From: Desulfobacterales bacterium
GTDB lineage: Bacteria; Desulfobacterota; Desulfobacteria; Desulfobacterales; JADGBH01
Reading direction: 5' to 3'
Length of the DNA: 64,000 nt
Assembly: GCA_015231595.1 (NCBI GenBank)
Contig: JADGBH010000011.1
Coordinates: forward strand, 1-64,000
The position numbers and the translations under genes were made by a program. Below are positions 35,056-44,921 of this stretch, in pieces (position 1 is the stretch's first letter; every line of letters starts with the position of its first letter). The notes beneath the pieces were generated by a model. It saw nothing but the letters and a program-made list of their open reading frames with translations, was not told the DNA's origin and did no database searches.

Positions 35056-36759
35056 TTATTTTTTTCTTATCCCAATTAAAAAGCTTAATGCAGACATTAT
35101 AAAAAATATTTTACTCATTATTAAGTTGGGATTAGCGTTATAAAGCTGCACTCCTGAAACTAAAGTCGCTGAAGTTAATATCATCCATCCTAACCTTGCA
35201 AGGCCACTTTCTATCTTTTGAATATGTTTTCTTGAATCAGGAGCTAAAGACATTTGAATATTTAATTTACCTTGCTGAGTTTGGCTAAGAATACTTTCAA
35301 TGTGATTTGGGAATTTAAGGAGAAGATGGCCAAATCTATAGCCTTCTTGTAAAATTCCCTGCCAATTTTGTTGAAAATCTTCTTTTGCAAATTTTTCTGC
35401 AAAAGGTATAGCTTTTGCAAAAGGATCAAAATTTGGGTCAAGATTAGTCGCCATACCTGAAAGAATTCCTACAGCTCTCATAATAAAAAGCATATCAGCC
35501 TGAAATTGAAAAGGGATGTCATATACAAGGTCCCAAAACTCATTAATAAATGCAAAAGCTTCATTCAAGCCCTTTCCTTTTAAATCGCCCATTCGTATTC
35601 CCCAAAATCTATCAAATAATGATTCATGGGCTTCTTCGAGCCTTATCAAATCAGCTCCTTTTGCGAGAACACCGCCTTTAACATAGGATTGAACAATTTT
35701 GTGGGCGTCTCTTGTTCCGATTCCAATAGCAAATTCTCTTATGGAAGTTCGAAGCCTTTCAGGAATTTCTGCGACCATACCGAAATCCACAAAAACTATT
35801 CGAAAAGGTCTGTCTTTTGAGTAGGGGACATTATCATTAGGCCGAAAATCAATGATGCCCTTTGCAATTTCTTCTTCTGTTGGAAGGGGTTTGATAAAAA
35901 GATTTCCAGGATGGGGGTCAACATGAACAAAATTAGTTTCAAATATTTGTTTCATATATATATCATGAAGTTTATCGGCAATCTGAGCTCCACTTATTCC
36001 AACAGATGATATTTTTTTTAGATCACCCATTTTAATATAATTTACATTTTCCATTGTAAGAGTTCTATTTCCGCAATATTCTAAAAAAATTTTTGGTATA
36101 TATACATAAGAGACATCTTGAAAATCATTTGCAAATCTTTCAGCATTTTTTGCTTCTTTATCAACGACTAATTCATTTCGCGTAACTTTAGAAAATTCTT
36201 CTTCAAGCCAGTCAAGGTCAACTCGTTTGCTTACAGGTTTATAGAGTTTAAGCCATTTTAAGGCTAACCCTATTGAAGCAAGGTCAGTTTCAACTACAAC
36301 ATCAATGCCGGGTCTTAAAATTTTTACAACAACATCTTCTCCTGTTTTAAGCTTCGCTGCATGGACTTGAGCTAATGAAGCAGAACCTAAAGGAGTATCA
36401 GAAAACCATTCAAAAATTTTGGAAATTGGCTTTTTAAAATCATTTTCAACTTGCAATAAAATTTTTTCAAGGGATTCTGGAGGAACTTCATCTTGAAGGT
36501 CAGCAAGCTCCTTTGTTATTTCTAAAGGTAAAATATCTACTCTTATACTTAAAAATTGTCCTAACTTGATTAAAACTCCCCCAAGTTCTATAGCAAGATT
36601 CCTATATTCCTTTGTAATTTTTTTCCATCTTTCAAGGGGTTTTTTTCTAAATATTCTTAAAATAGGAAGCAAAAAAATAATATCCCATAAAATCAAATGA
36701 GCAAAAACCTTAAAAATAAATTTTCGGATTTTTTTATATCGCGTTAGGTTAGTTTTCAT
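35056..36759 (-). CDS. UbiB/AarF (ABC1) family atypical kinase
   Basis: A 567-residue protein of the ABC1/UbiB group. The signature KxGQ motif is present as GGVLIKLGQFLSIRVDILP near residue 61. The ATP lysine lies in EDVVVKILRPGID, with the catalytic NxxxxN/D and HVDPHPGNLFIKP (residues near 277) and the FVDFGMVAEI metal-binding segment. Two hydrophobic helices close the C-terminus (LARLGWMILTSATLVSG and FIMSALSFLIGI). UbiB-type proteins support quinone biosynthesis or quinone extraction from membranes, which in this anaerobe would mean menaquinone-type lipid. It is the first gene of the unit that includes the radical SAM gene. Confidence 0.85.
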   Translation of the reverse strand: MKTNLTRYKKIRKFIFKVFAHLILWDIIFLLPILRIFRKKPLERWKKITKEYRNLAIELGGVLIKLGQFLSIRVDILPLEITKELADLQDEVPPESLEKILLQVENDFKKPISKIFEWFSDTPLGSASLAQVHAAKLKTGEDVVVKILRPGIDVVVETDLASIGLALKWLKLYKPVSKRVDLDWLEEEFSKVTRNELVVDKEAKNAERFANDFQDVSYVYIPKIFLEYCGNRTLTMENVNYIKMGDLKKISSVGISGAQIADKLHDIYMKQIFETNFVHVDPHPGNLFIKPLPTEEEIAKGIIDFRPNDNVPYSKDRPFRIVFVDFGMVAEIPERLRTSIREFAIGIGTRDAHKIVQSYVKGGVLAKGADLIRLEEAHESLFDRFWGIRMGDLKGKGLNEAFAFINEFWDLVYDIPFQFQADMLFIMRAVGILSGMATNLDPNFDPFAKAIPFAEKFAKEDFQQNWQGILQEGYRFGHLLLKFPNHIESILSQTQQGKLNIQMSLAPDSRKHIQKIESGLARLGWMILTSATLVSGVQLYNANPNLIMSKIFFIMSALSFLIGIRKK

Positions 36760-37034
36760 AATTTTTATAAGTTAATAAGGTCAAAATTTATTATTAAGAA
36801 TAGATAATATATATTTTTAAAGTTAAACGTGAATCTATAGAGAGATAGATTTTTAGCATAAAAAATTAAAATTGAAAACTCCTAAAAAAAAAGGTTTATC
36901 TCAATTTATTTCTCATTTTTAGTGTTTGTAATACAGATAAATTTCTGTTAGAAAATAAGTCTCGTTTCCTGAGCCTTGTTTTTATTGAGTATAAGGATAT
37001 TTAACTTAAAACTTAACACAAAAAAAATATAGCG

Positions 37035-40000
37035 ATGATTAAATTAACCGGCTATACAAAATTAAATAAAATTTATGAAAGCGGAAGCACAGTTATATTT
37101 AAAGCCATAAGGGACGTTGATAATACACCTGTTGTATTTAAATATTTAAATAAGGAATTCCCATCTCCAAAAGAAATAATTAAATTTAAGCAAGAATATG
37201 AGATAGTAAAAAAAATAAATTCAGATGGTGTAATTAAACCTTTTGGAATAGAAAAATATAAAAATTCTTGGATAATAATTTTTGAAGATTTTGGTGGAGA
37301 AACATTAAAATCTTTAGTGGCATCTAAAATTTTTACCCTTGTTGAGCTGGTTGAACTATTTATTAAACTTGTTGATTATATTGGAGATATTCATGATAAA
37401 GGTATAGTCCATAAAGACATTAACCCATCAAATATTCTTTATAATCCATCGACTCAAAGCATTAAAATAATTGACTTTGGTATATCTGGATTTTTATCTG
37501 AAGAAATTCCTGTATCTCTTGAGGGAACCCTTTCATACATATCTCCCGAACAAACCGGCAGAATAAATAGATTCATTGATTATAGATCTGATTTTTATTC
37601 ATTGGGAATAACTTTTTATGAAATTCTTGTAAAAAAGCTTCCATTTCAAGCAAATGATGCCATGGAGTTAATCCACTGCCATATAGCAAAGGCTCCTCCT
37701 CCTCTATTCGAAATAAAGCCTTCAATACCTCGTATACTGAATGATATTGTTATGAAGCTTATCTCCAAAAATCCTGAAGATAGATATCAAAGTATATTTG
37801 GCATAAGATCAGATCTTTTAAAATTTTTGGATTCTTTGTTTAATCGTAATAAAATAATTGATTTTAAAATAGGGGAGTCAGATATTTCGGATAGATTTCA
37901 GATCCCTAATAAACTATATGGTCGAGATAAGGAGATTGAATTTTTAAAAAATTCGTTCGACCACGTATGCAATGGGCATACAGATTTTATCCTTATTTCT
38001 GGCGATTATGGTATAGGAAAAACTGCCCTTGCAAACTCAATAAAAAAATATGTTCTTGAAAAAAAAGGACATTTTATATCTGGAAAATTCGATAATTTAG
38101 AATATGATACGCCTTATTCAGGCTTGATTGAAGCATTTAATGATTTAGTAAGGCAGATTTTAACAGAAACATCTGAAGAAATATTAGTTTTACGAAAAAG
38201 AATTGTAAAATCAATAGAAACAACTGGTTTTGCTCTTAGCTTTGTTATTCCAGAAATTGAACATCTAATTGGAAAACAGGAAGAAATTTTTAATCTTTCT
38301 TTTATTGAAATGCATAACCGTTTTAATCTTGCTATGCGGAATTTAGTCAGATCAGTCGCCTATAAAGAACACCCGCTTGTTATTTTCCTTGATAACATTC
38401 ATTGGAGTGATATATCTTCTTTAAACCTGCTTGAAATATTTATAACAGATATTTATACAAAAAATTTATTAATAATAGGCGCTTATAGAAATGATGAAAT
38501 AAATGACTATAGCGCTTTAAACATTAAAATTCGAAAGCTAAAAAAATCTGGACTTTTATTAAAAGCAATTAATCTTAATCCTATTGAAATTAATGATATA
38601 AACAATTTTATATCAGATACCCTTAAGAGATTACCTCAATACTCATTGCCTTTTGCACAGTTATGCCTTGAAAAAACAGGCGGAAACCCTTTTTTTTTGA
38701 ATCAGTTTTTAAAGATGCTTCATGATGAAAATCTTATAAAATTTGATAGAAAAAAAGGAATCTGGAGATGGGATGACATTGAAAATATTAAAAAGGCTGA
38801 ATTTACCGATAATGTAATTGATATACTAACTGGAAGAATTCAAAAATTACCGAATAATTCTCAGTATATTTTAAAGATAGCGTCGTGTATAGGAAATTCA
38901 TTTGATCTGAATATTTTAAGTTTTCTTCAGCAAAAAAGTATTGCAAAAACATTTGATGATTTATGGGAATGCATCAAACAGGGGATTATAATATATGCTA
39001 ATGAATTTTATCTTTTTGTTCATCAGAGAGTACGGCGAGCTGTATACTCTTTATTAGATGAAAATGAAAAAAAAAATATACACCTTTCAATAGGCAAATA
39101 TTTATTACTAAATACAGCAAATCATGCTGAGCATGTTTTTGATATACTTAGCCATTTTAATCTTTCATCGGATATTATTAACAATTTTGCTGAAAAGGAA
39201 AAAATAGCTGAATTAAATCTTATTGCGGGTAGAAAAGCAAAAACATCATCAGCTTTTGAGCCTGCTTTAAATTATTTTAGAGCTGGTATTAAAATAGTAG
39301 ATAAACAATTATGGGAAAGAAACTATGATTTAGCTTTAAATCTTTATATTGAAGCTGCAGAAGCTGAATACCTTTGCGGCAGATTTGAAAATATGGAAGA
39401 AATGATATTCACAGTTCTTCGCAGATCAAGAACTTTTCTTGATAAAATAAAAGTAATCAAACTTAAAATTCAAGCTTACACCGCGCAAAATAAAATATAT
39501 GAAGCTCTTAAAACAGCTATTCCTGTATTGTCTTCATTAAATGTAAATTTACCCTATAAAGCAGGTTTAATAAATTCATTGCTTCCTTTTTTTAAAACTA
39601 AAATAAGTCTTATGGGTAAAAACATTGAAGATTTGGAAAATCTTCCTCAAATGAAGGACCCCATGAAGTTAGCGGCAATGGATATACTGTCAACAGTTGC
39701 TTCCGCAGCATATTTTGTTGACCCCAAACTTTCAGGGGTAATTACTACCATTCTTGTTAACCTTTCAATAAAGTATGGTAATTGCCCTTTATCTGCGGTA
39801 GCATATGCTTCTTACGGAGCTGTTATTGCTTCATTAGAGATAGATATAGAATCTGCCTGTAAATTTGGAGACTTAGCATTACGGCTTGTAGAAAAATATG
39901 ATTATAAACCAATTAAAGCAAAAACTCTTTTTATTGTAAATTGTCTTGTTAAACACTGGAAAACTCCATTAAAAGATATGCTCCCAGCATATTATGAAGC

Positions 40001-42617
40001 TTTTAAAATAGGCCTTGAAACAGGTGATTTTGAATCAGCGGCTCTTTCTGGATTAATATATTCTATAAAATCATTTTATACGGGAACGGAGCTAAAAGAA
40101 GTTGAAAAAAGCATGTCTATCCTTGAAAAAAGTCTTTCTCAAATGAAAAACGAAAGAATATTTGAGCTTCAAAGTATTTGGCATCAATGCGTCATTAATT
40201 TAATGGATCCCTCTGTGGAAGACCCAACAAAGTTAATTGGAAAAAAATACAATGAAGGAATAATGCTTTCAAAACATATAGAAGATAATGATAGGAATAT
40301 ACTAAGCCAATTTTACTTTAATAAGATGATATTGAATTTTATTTTCTATGATTATCAATCAGCATTAAAATACGCTGATCTTGCGGAAAAATATATTGAT
40401 GGGGTACTATCTACAGCTCTTATACCTTTTTTTTATTATTTTGATTCCCTTGTAAGGCTTTCGGTGTATCAGCAAGCTGATACGTTTGTTAAACAAAAAT
40501 TAATAATGCGAAAAGTTTTAGCAAATCTTAAAAAATTAAAAAAATACGCGCAATATTCTCCCTCTAATATTTTAGATAAATACTATATAGTTAAAGCTGA
40601 ATATTACCGTATAAAAGGAAACGATATTAAATCCATAGATTATTATGATGAAGCTATGCGAAGATCCTGGGAAAATAGTCATATTAGTGAAGATGCATTA
40701 GCTTCTGAGCTTTTTGCTAAATTCTGGATTTTAAAAGGACAAAAGGATATTGCATCTTTTTATTTAAAAAAAGCATGCTATGGATATTTAATGTGGGGAG
40801 CTGAACGCAAGGTTTATGATTTAGAACAAAGATACAATAAACTTCTTAAGCAATATTCACAAAAAAAATTAAGTGCTCCAGCTGAAACTTTGACGGCTGT
40901 TACTGAAGATATATTAGGAGTTTCTGAAACTCTTGATATTTCAACTGTAATAAAAGCATCTCAAGCTATATCCAGCGAAATAGTATTAAGCAGTCTAATA
41001 AAAAAAATGATGGATATAGTTATGAAAAATGCTGGAGCTGAAAAGGGTTTTTTAATATTAGTCAATAATCAAAACCTTTTAATTGAAGCATGTGTTCATA
41101 CATCAAAGGAAAAGGAAGAAATAATTCAATCCATACCTATTCATAAATGTAATGATTTGTCCCAAGGCATTGTTAATTATGTTTTTAGGACATTAAACAC
41201 CGTTGTTTTGAATAATGCGCCACATGAAGGCATTTTCATTCAGGATGAATATGTAAAAAATAACCTTTCAAAATCAATTTTATGTTTGCCGATAATTAGT
41301 AAAGGGAATTTAATAGGCATATTATATCTTGAGAATAGTCTTATAGCCGGAGCTTTTACAAATGAAAGACTATCTGTAATAGAACTTTTATCATCTCAAG
41401 CGGCTGTATCCCTTGAAAATGCAAAGCTTTATGCTAAACTAAAAGAATCTGAAAAACAATTTAGGTCTTTGTATGAAAATGCCGTTGAAGGGATATTTCA
41501 AATATCTAAAGACGAAAAATTTATAAGTGCAAATAAATCACTATCTCTAATACTCGGATATGAGTCTCCATCTGATTTGATAAATTCAGTAACAGATATA
41601 GTGAATCAGTTATATATTGATCCTTCCCAAGTAAAAAATTTTGAACATATTCTTTGTTCAAGGGGGAGTGTATTTGGTTTTGAAACTCAAATGTATAAAA
41701 AAAATAGAGAAATAATATGGATTTCCCTTTATGCAAGAACTGTTTATGATAATGAAGGCAACGTTAAATATTATGAAGGCTCAATTGTAAATATAACATC
41801 GAGCAAACAAAAGGAAATGGCTGAAAGGGCTAAAAGAATAGCTGATGAAGCTAATAAAAGATTGAAAGCTCTCGACAAAATGAAGTCCGAATTTTTATCT
41901 TCTGTATCTCATGAATTAAGAACTCCCCTAACTTCGATATTAGGTTTTGCAAAACTTATTCGTAAAGATTTTTCAAAATTTTTTATGCCCTTTAAACATG
42001 GAGACCCAAAATTTTTCAAAAAATCAGGTAAGATAAATGAAAATCTCGAAATAATAATTGAGGAAGGTGATCGTTTAACGCAACTTATAAATGATGTCTT
42101 AGATTTAGCAAAGATTGAATCAGGCAAAATTGTATGGAAAAATGCTACTTTTAGAATATCTGAAGTTATCAATCATTGTGTTCAAAAAAAACACGAATTT
42201 GATTTAAATCCTAATGTCAGGCTTGTAAATAACGTAAAACATGATTTACCAATTATTCATGCAGATAAAGATAGAATTTTTCAAGTAATTTTTAATCTTT
42301 TAGATAATTCATCAAAATTTACAGATAAAGGGGAAATTATTATTGAAGGAAATTCGTATCAAGATAGCATGATGCGTAAATGGATAAGGATATGTATAAA
42401 AGATACTGGCATTGGGATTAAATACGAAGATATAGAAAATATATTTGATAAATTTCACCAGACAAGTAAAGGAAATACTTTAGTTGATAAACCAAAAGGC
42501 ACTGGACTTGGTCTTTATATATGCAGACATATTATCAATAATTATGGAGGTAGAATATGGGCGGAATCTGAAATGAACAAAGGAAGTTCCTTTATTTTTA
42601 TTTTGCCGGCGTTGTAA
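37035..42617 (+). CDS. giant Ser/Thr kinase-AAA-TPR-GAF-PAS-histidine kinase fusion (1860 residues)
   Basis: The chain carries six modules in order. A eukaryote-like protein kinase covers residues 1-270, with IVHKDINPSNILY (HxD catalytic loop), KIIDFGISG and the activation segment SPEQTGR. An AAA/ATPase domain follows with Walker A GDYGIGKTALA near 323 and FLDNIHWSD as Walker B. A long helical TPR-like region fills about 600-1280. A GAF domain lies at about 1300-1465 (ILCLPIISKGNLIGILYLEN), a PAS at about 1470-1585 and a histidine kinase at the end, with SHELRTPLTSIL (acceptor near 1625), NLLDNSSKFT, DTGIGI and GTGLGLYICRHI. No receiver or transmembrane helix is present. These multi-kinases (PknB-AAA-HK) occur in cyanobacteria and in large deltaproteobacterial genomes. 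Confidence 0.9.
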   Translation: MIKLTGYTKLNKIYESGSTVIFKAIRDVDNTPVVFKYLNKEFPSPKEIIKFKQEYEIVKKINSDGVIKPFGIEKYKNSWIIIFEDFGGETLKSLVASKIFTLVELVELFIKLVDYIGDIHDKGIVHKDINPSNILYNPSTQSIKIIDFGISGFLSEEIPVSLEGTLSYISPEQTGRINRFIDYRSDFYSLGITFYEILVKKLPFQANDAMELIHCHIAKAPPPLFEIKPSIPRILNDIVMKLISKNPEDRYQSIFGIRSDLLKFLDSLFNRNKIIDFKIGESDISDRFQIPNKLYGRDKEIEFLKNSFDHVCNGHTDFILISGDYGIGKTALANSIKKYVLEKKGHFISGKFDNLEYDTPYSGLIEAFNDLVRQILTETSEEILVLRKRIVKSIETTGFALSFVIPEIEHLIGKQEEIFNLSFIEMHNRFNLAMRNLVRSVAYKEHPLVIFLDNIHWSDISSLNLLEIFITDIYTKNLLIIGAYRNDEINDYSALNIKIRKLKKSGLLLKAINLNPIEINDINNFISDTLKRLPQYSLPFAQLCLEKTGGNPFFLNQFLKMLHDENLIKFDRKKGIWRWDDIENIKKAEFTDNVIDILTGRIQKLPNNSQYILKIASCIGNSFDLNILSFLQQKSIAKTFDDLWECIKQGIIIYANEFYLFVHQRVRRAVYSLLDENEKKNIHLSIGKYLLLNTANHAEHVFDILSHFNLSSDIINNFAEKEKIAELNLIAGRKAKTSSAFEPALNYFRAGIKIVDKQLWERNYDLALNLYIEAAEAEYLCGRFENMEEMIFTVLRRSRTFLDKIKVIKLKIQAYTAQNKIYEALKTAIPVLSSLNVNLPYKAGLINSLLPFFKTKISLMGKNIEDLENLPQMKDPMKLAAMDILSTVASAAYFVDPKLSGVITTILVNLSIKYGNCPLSAVAYASYGAVIASLEIDIESACKFGDLALRLVEKYDYKPIKAKTLFIVNCLVKHWKTPLKDMLPAYYEAFKIGLETGDFESAALSGLIYSIKSFYTGTELKEVEKSMSILEKSLSQMKNERIFELQSIWHQCVINLMDPSVEDPTKLIGKKYNEGIMLSKHIEDNDRNILSQFYFNKMILNFIFYDYQSALKYADLAEKYIDGVLSTALIPFFYYFDSLVRLSVYQQADTFVKQKLIMRKVLANLKKLKKYAQYSPSNILDKYYIVKAEYYRIKGNDIKSIDYYDEAMRRSWENSHISEDALASELFAKFWILKGQKDIASFYLKKACYGYLMWGAERKVYDLEQRYNKLLKQYSQKKLSAPAETLTAVTEDILGVSETLDISTVIKASQAISSEIVLSSLIKKMMDIVMKNAGAEKGFLILVNNQNLLIEACVHTSKEKEEIIQSIPIHKCNDLSQGIVNYVFRTLNTVVLNNAPHEGIFIQDEYVKNNLSKSILCLPIISKGNLIGILYLENSLIAGAFTNERLSVIELLSSQAAVSLENAKLYAKLKESEKQFRSLYENAVEGIFQISKDEKFISANKSLSLILGYESPSDLINSVTDIVNQLYIDPSQVKNFEHILCSRGSVFGFETQMYKKNREIIWISLYARTVYDNEGNVKYYEGSIVNITSSKQKEMAERAKRIADEANKRLKALDKMKSEFLSSVSHELRTPLTSILGFAKLIRKDFSKFFMPFKHGDPKFFKKSGKINENLEIIIEEGDRLTQLINDVLDLAKIESGKIVWKNATFRISEVINHCVQKKHEFDLNPNVRLVNNVKHDLPIIHADKDRIFQVIFNLLDNSSKFTDKGEIIIEGNSYQDSMMRKWIRICIKDTGIGIKYEDIENIFDKFHQTSKGNTLVDKPKGTGLGLYICRHIINNYGGRIWAESEMNKGSSFIFILPAL

Positions 42618-42751
42618 ACATAAAATTCATCTCATAAATAATCTCGCATTGGCTATAAACTGACGAATTATTCAGATGATTAAGGCTAATATTAAAAGCT
42701 AAATCAGATTTTATTATTTAAAAATAGTAATGATACGTCATTTTTTTAAGA

Positions 42752-42765
42752 TTGATAATTATCAA
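42752..42765. promoter_or_regulatory. TTGATAATTATCAA palindrome upstream of the MORN-NtrC-TonB run
   Basis: A perfect 14-base palindrome that lies 87 bases before the MORN gene. Its TGATAA/TTATCA arms resemble half of a Fur-type iron box. The downstream TonB receptor makes iron control plausible, but the match is partial, and AT-rich DNA produces such palindromes by chance. Confidence 0.3.
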
Positions 42766-42852
42766 AATTTAAGAATTGTATTTTTATTAACTATCAGTTA
42801 TACAATATTTCTTTCAGAAATTACTAAAATAATAATAATAAGGAGTAAATAA

Positions 42853-43572
42853 ATGAAAAAAATAATTTTTGTTTTTATAATTTTTTGTATTTCTATAACA
42901 TGCGTGTATTCAGAATGCACAAACGGAGATTGCAAAACAGGCTTCGGGATTTATATTTTTCCTAATGGCGATAGATATGAAGGTGAATTTAAAAATAGTG
43001 AAAAAAATGGACAAGGAACTTATATGACTTCTGACGGAAGAATATATATAGGTAACTTTCAAAATGGGCAATTTAATGGTCAAGGGAAGATTACTGTCCC
43101 TAATCAGTTTAAATATGAAGGAGAATTTAAAAACGGATTTTTCCATGGAAATGGAGTCATCATATATCCTGATGGAAAAAAAGAAGAAGGCGAATTTATT
43201 GAAGGAGAATACACTGGAAAATGCACCAAAGGAGATTGTAAAAATGATGAAAGCATTTTCGAATATGTAAATGGCGACAAATATATTGGCACTTATATAG
43301 ATGGAAAAAAAAATGGAAAAGGGATATATATATTTGCAAATGAGGAAAAATATGAAGGTAGTTTTTTTAATGGAGAATTTCATGGTTATGGTACTTATAC
43401 GTATCCTGATGGAAGAAAATATATGGGAAGTTTTGCAAAGGGGGCGTTCAATGGGAAAGGATTATACATTGATGCTGATGGTAAAAAATATTCGGGTGAA
43501 TTTAGAAATGGTGAATATGTTGATATCAATGGATTAATTGAATATCAAGATCATAAAAAGGAAAAAAAATAA
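42853..43572 (+). CDS. exported MORN-repeat protein
   Basis: The 239-residue protein has a signal peptide (MKKIIFVFIIFCISITCVYS) followed by about eight MORN repeats of the form YEGEFKNGxxxGxGxxxxxDG. They come in two groups separated by GKCTKGDCKNDESIFEY, and each group is preceded by the similar TNGDCKTG/TKGDCKN cysteine pair (ECTNGDCKT and KCTKGDCKND). MORN sheets bind lipid headgroups or proteins; a periplasmic or surface position is inferred from the signal peptide. AGGAG at 42841-42845 sets the start. The NtrC-type regulator starts two bases after its stop codon. Confidence 0.8.
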   Translation: MKKIIFVFIIFCISITCVYSECTNGDCKTGFGIYIFPNGDRYEGEFKNSEKNGQGTYMTSDGRIYIGNFQNGQFNGQGKITVPNQFKYEGEFKNGFFHGNGVIIYPDGKKEEGEFIEGEYTGKCTKGDCKNDESIFEYVNGDKYIGTYIDGKKNGKGIYIFANEEKYEGSFFNGEFHGYGTYTYPDGRKYMGSFAKGAFNGKGLYIDADGKKYSGEFRNGEYVDINGLIEYQDHKKEKK

Positions 43573-43574
43573 AG

Positions 43575-44921
43575 ATGGCTCATATACTTATTGTAGATGA
43601 TGAAGCCAAAATGAGGCATCTTTTATCGCTTATGCTTCAAAGAAAAGGTCATAAAACAACCCAAGCTGGAGATGGAATCGAAGCTTTGCAACTTATAACC
43701 TCTACTCCTTTTGATATGGTTATAAGTGATATTAAGATGCCAAATTTAGATGGGCTCGGACTTTTAAAAGAAGTAAAGCATTTAGATATAGCATGTCCAA
43801 TTGTTTTCATCACTGCATTTGCAGATATTGAGTCTGCAGTTGAATCTATGAGAGAAGGAGCTGTTGACTACATAACAAAACCTTTTGAAGAAGATAGAAT
43901 ACATTTTACTGTAGAAAGGACTATTAAACTTTCACGAATCATAGCTGAAAATTTAATTTTAAAAAAAGAAATACATGAGCTTAAAGGCTCAAATAAAATA
44001 GTTTATGCTTCAAAAAAAATGGAGGAAATAATAGACCTTGCTTCAAAAGTAGCAAAAAGCGATTCAGTTGTTTTAATTACAGGAGAATCAGGGACAGGAA
44101 AAGAGATTTTAGCCCGTTTTATACATGATACGAGTAATCGCGCTAAAGGACGTTTTGTCCCTGTGAATTGTGCTGCAATATCTGCAAATCTTGTGGAGTC
44201 AGAATTATTCGGTTATGAAAAAGGAGCGTTCACTGGCGCTGATAAAAAAGCTCAAGGAAAATTTGAGTTTTCGTCTGGAGGAACTATATTTTTAGATGAA
44301 ATAGGAGAACTTCCTATAGAAGCCCAAGCAAAACTTTTAAGAGTTCTTCAAGAAAAACGATTTCAAAGAGTTGGCGGCAATGAGGAGATACCTGTAGATG
44401 TTAGAGTTATTTTTGCAACTAATAAAAATCTTCAAGAAGAAGTTCGGAAAAATAATTTTAGGCAGGATTTATTTTTCCGAATAAATGTTTTTCCAATACA
44501 TTCTCCGTCCCTTAGAGAAAGAAATGAAGACATAATTCCCCTTGCTAAATATTTTTTATCAAAATTGAGCGGCAACAAAATAGACTTTACGGATGGAGCT
44601 TTAAGAGTACTTACAAGCTATACATGGCCTGGAAATGTAAGGGAGCTTGCTAATGCTGTAGAAAGAGCTTCAATTCTTTCAGGATGCCCTAGTTCAATAT
44701 CTGCCGATACATTGTCATTTTTAAAGTTGTCTTCCAATACAAATAATATATGTTTAAAATTTCAAATTCCGCCTGAAGGAATCTCTCTTGAAGAATTAGA
44801 AAAAGATTTAGTTCGTCAAGCATTAAGTGCAACTCAATATAATCAAACCGCAGCGGGAAAACTTTTAGGACTTACAAGAGGAAAATTTAGAGTCCTCATG
44901 AAGCAGCTTGGTAAAGATTAA
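43575..44921 (+). CDS. sigma-54-dependent NtrC-family response regulator
   Basis: A receiver domain (residues 1-120) with acidic pocket VDDE and acceptor aspartate in MVISDIKMPNLDG is followed by a sigma-54 activator AAA+ domain: Walker A GESGTGKEIL, GAFTGA in KGAFTGADKKAQG and GTIFLDEIGELP as Walker B. The C-terminus is a Fis-type helix-turn-helix (LSATQYNQTAAGKLLGLTRGKFR). The 448-residue length is normal. It should activate sigma-54 promoters when phosphorylated. The stop codon is directly followed by the ATG of the TonB receptor. The likely kinase partner is the multi-kinase immediately upstream of the MORN gene, although no direct evidence links them. Confidence 0.93.
   Translation: MAHILIVDDEAKMRHLLSLMLQRKGHKTTQAGDGIEALQLITSTPFDMVISDIKMPNLDGLGLLKEVKHLDIACPIVFITAFADIESAVESMREGAVDYITKPFEEDRIHFTVERTIKLSRIIAENLILKKEIHELKGSNKIVYASKKMEEIIDLASKVAKSDSVVLITGESGTGKEILARFIHDTSNRAKGRFVPVNCAAISANLVESELFGYEKGAFTGADKKAQGKFEFSSGGTIFLDEIGELPIEAQAKLLRVLQEKRFQRVGGNEEIPVDVRVIFATNKNLQEEVRKNNFRQDLFFRINVFPIHSPSLRERNEDIIPLAKYFLSKLSGNKIDFTDGALRVLTSYTWPGNVRELANAVERASILSGCPSSISADTLSFLKLSSNTNNICLKFQIPPEGISLEELEKDLVRQALSATQYNQTAAGKLLGLTRGKFRVLMKQLGKD

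Noticed and set aside
36760-37034. Non-coding RNA or riboswitch between the UbiB and multi-kinase genes
   Set aside because: The 275-base divergent gap is AT-rich with no convincing stem set or consensus; it is best read as promoter region only.
42910-43383. Minus- and plus-strand open frames overlapping the MORN gene
   Set aside because: They come from the repetitive, codon-biased MORN coding sequence; the MORN frame has a signal peptide, ribosome binding site and clear repeats.
42940-43520. Periodic DNA pattern that might look like a short tandem or CRISPR-like array
   Set aside because: The period matches coding MORN repeats with varying bases and no conserved repeat/spacer boundary. No CRISPR array was found anywhere in the window.
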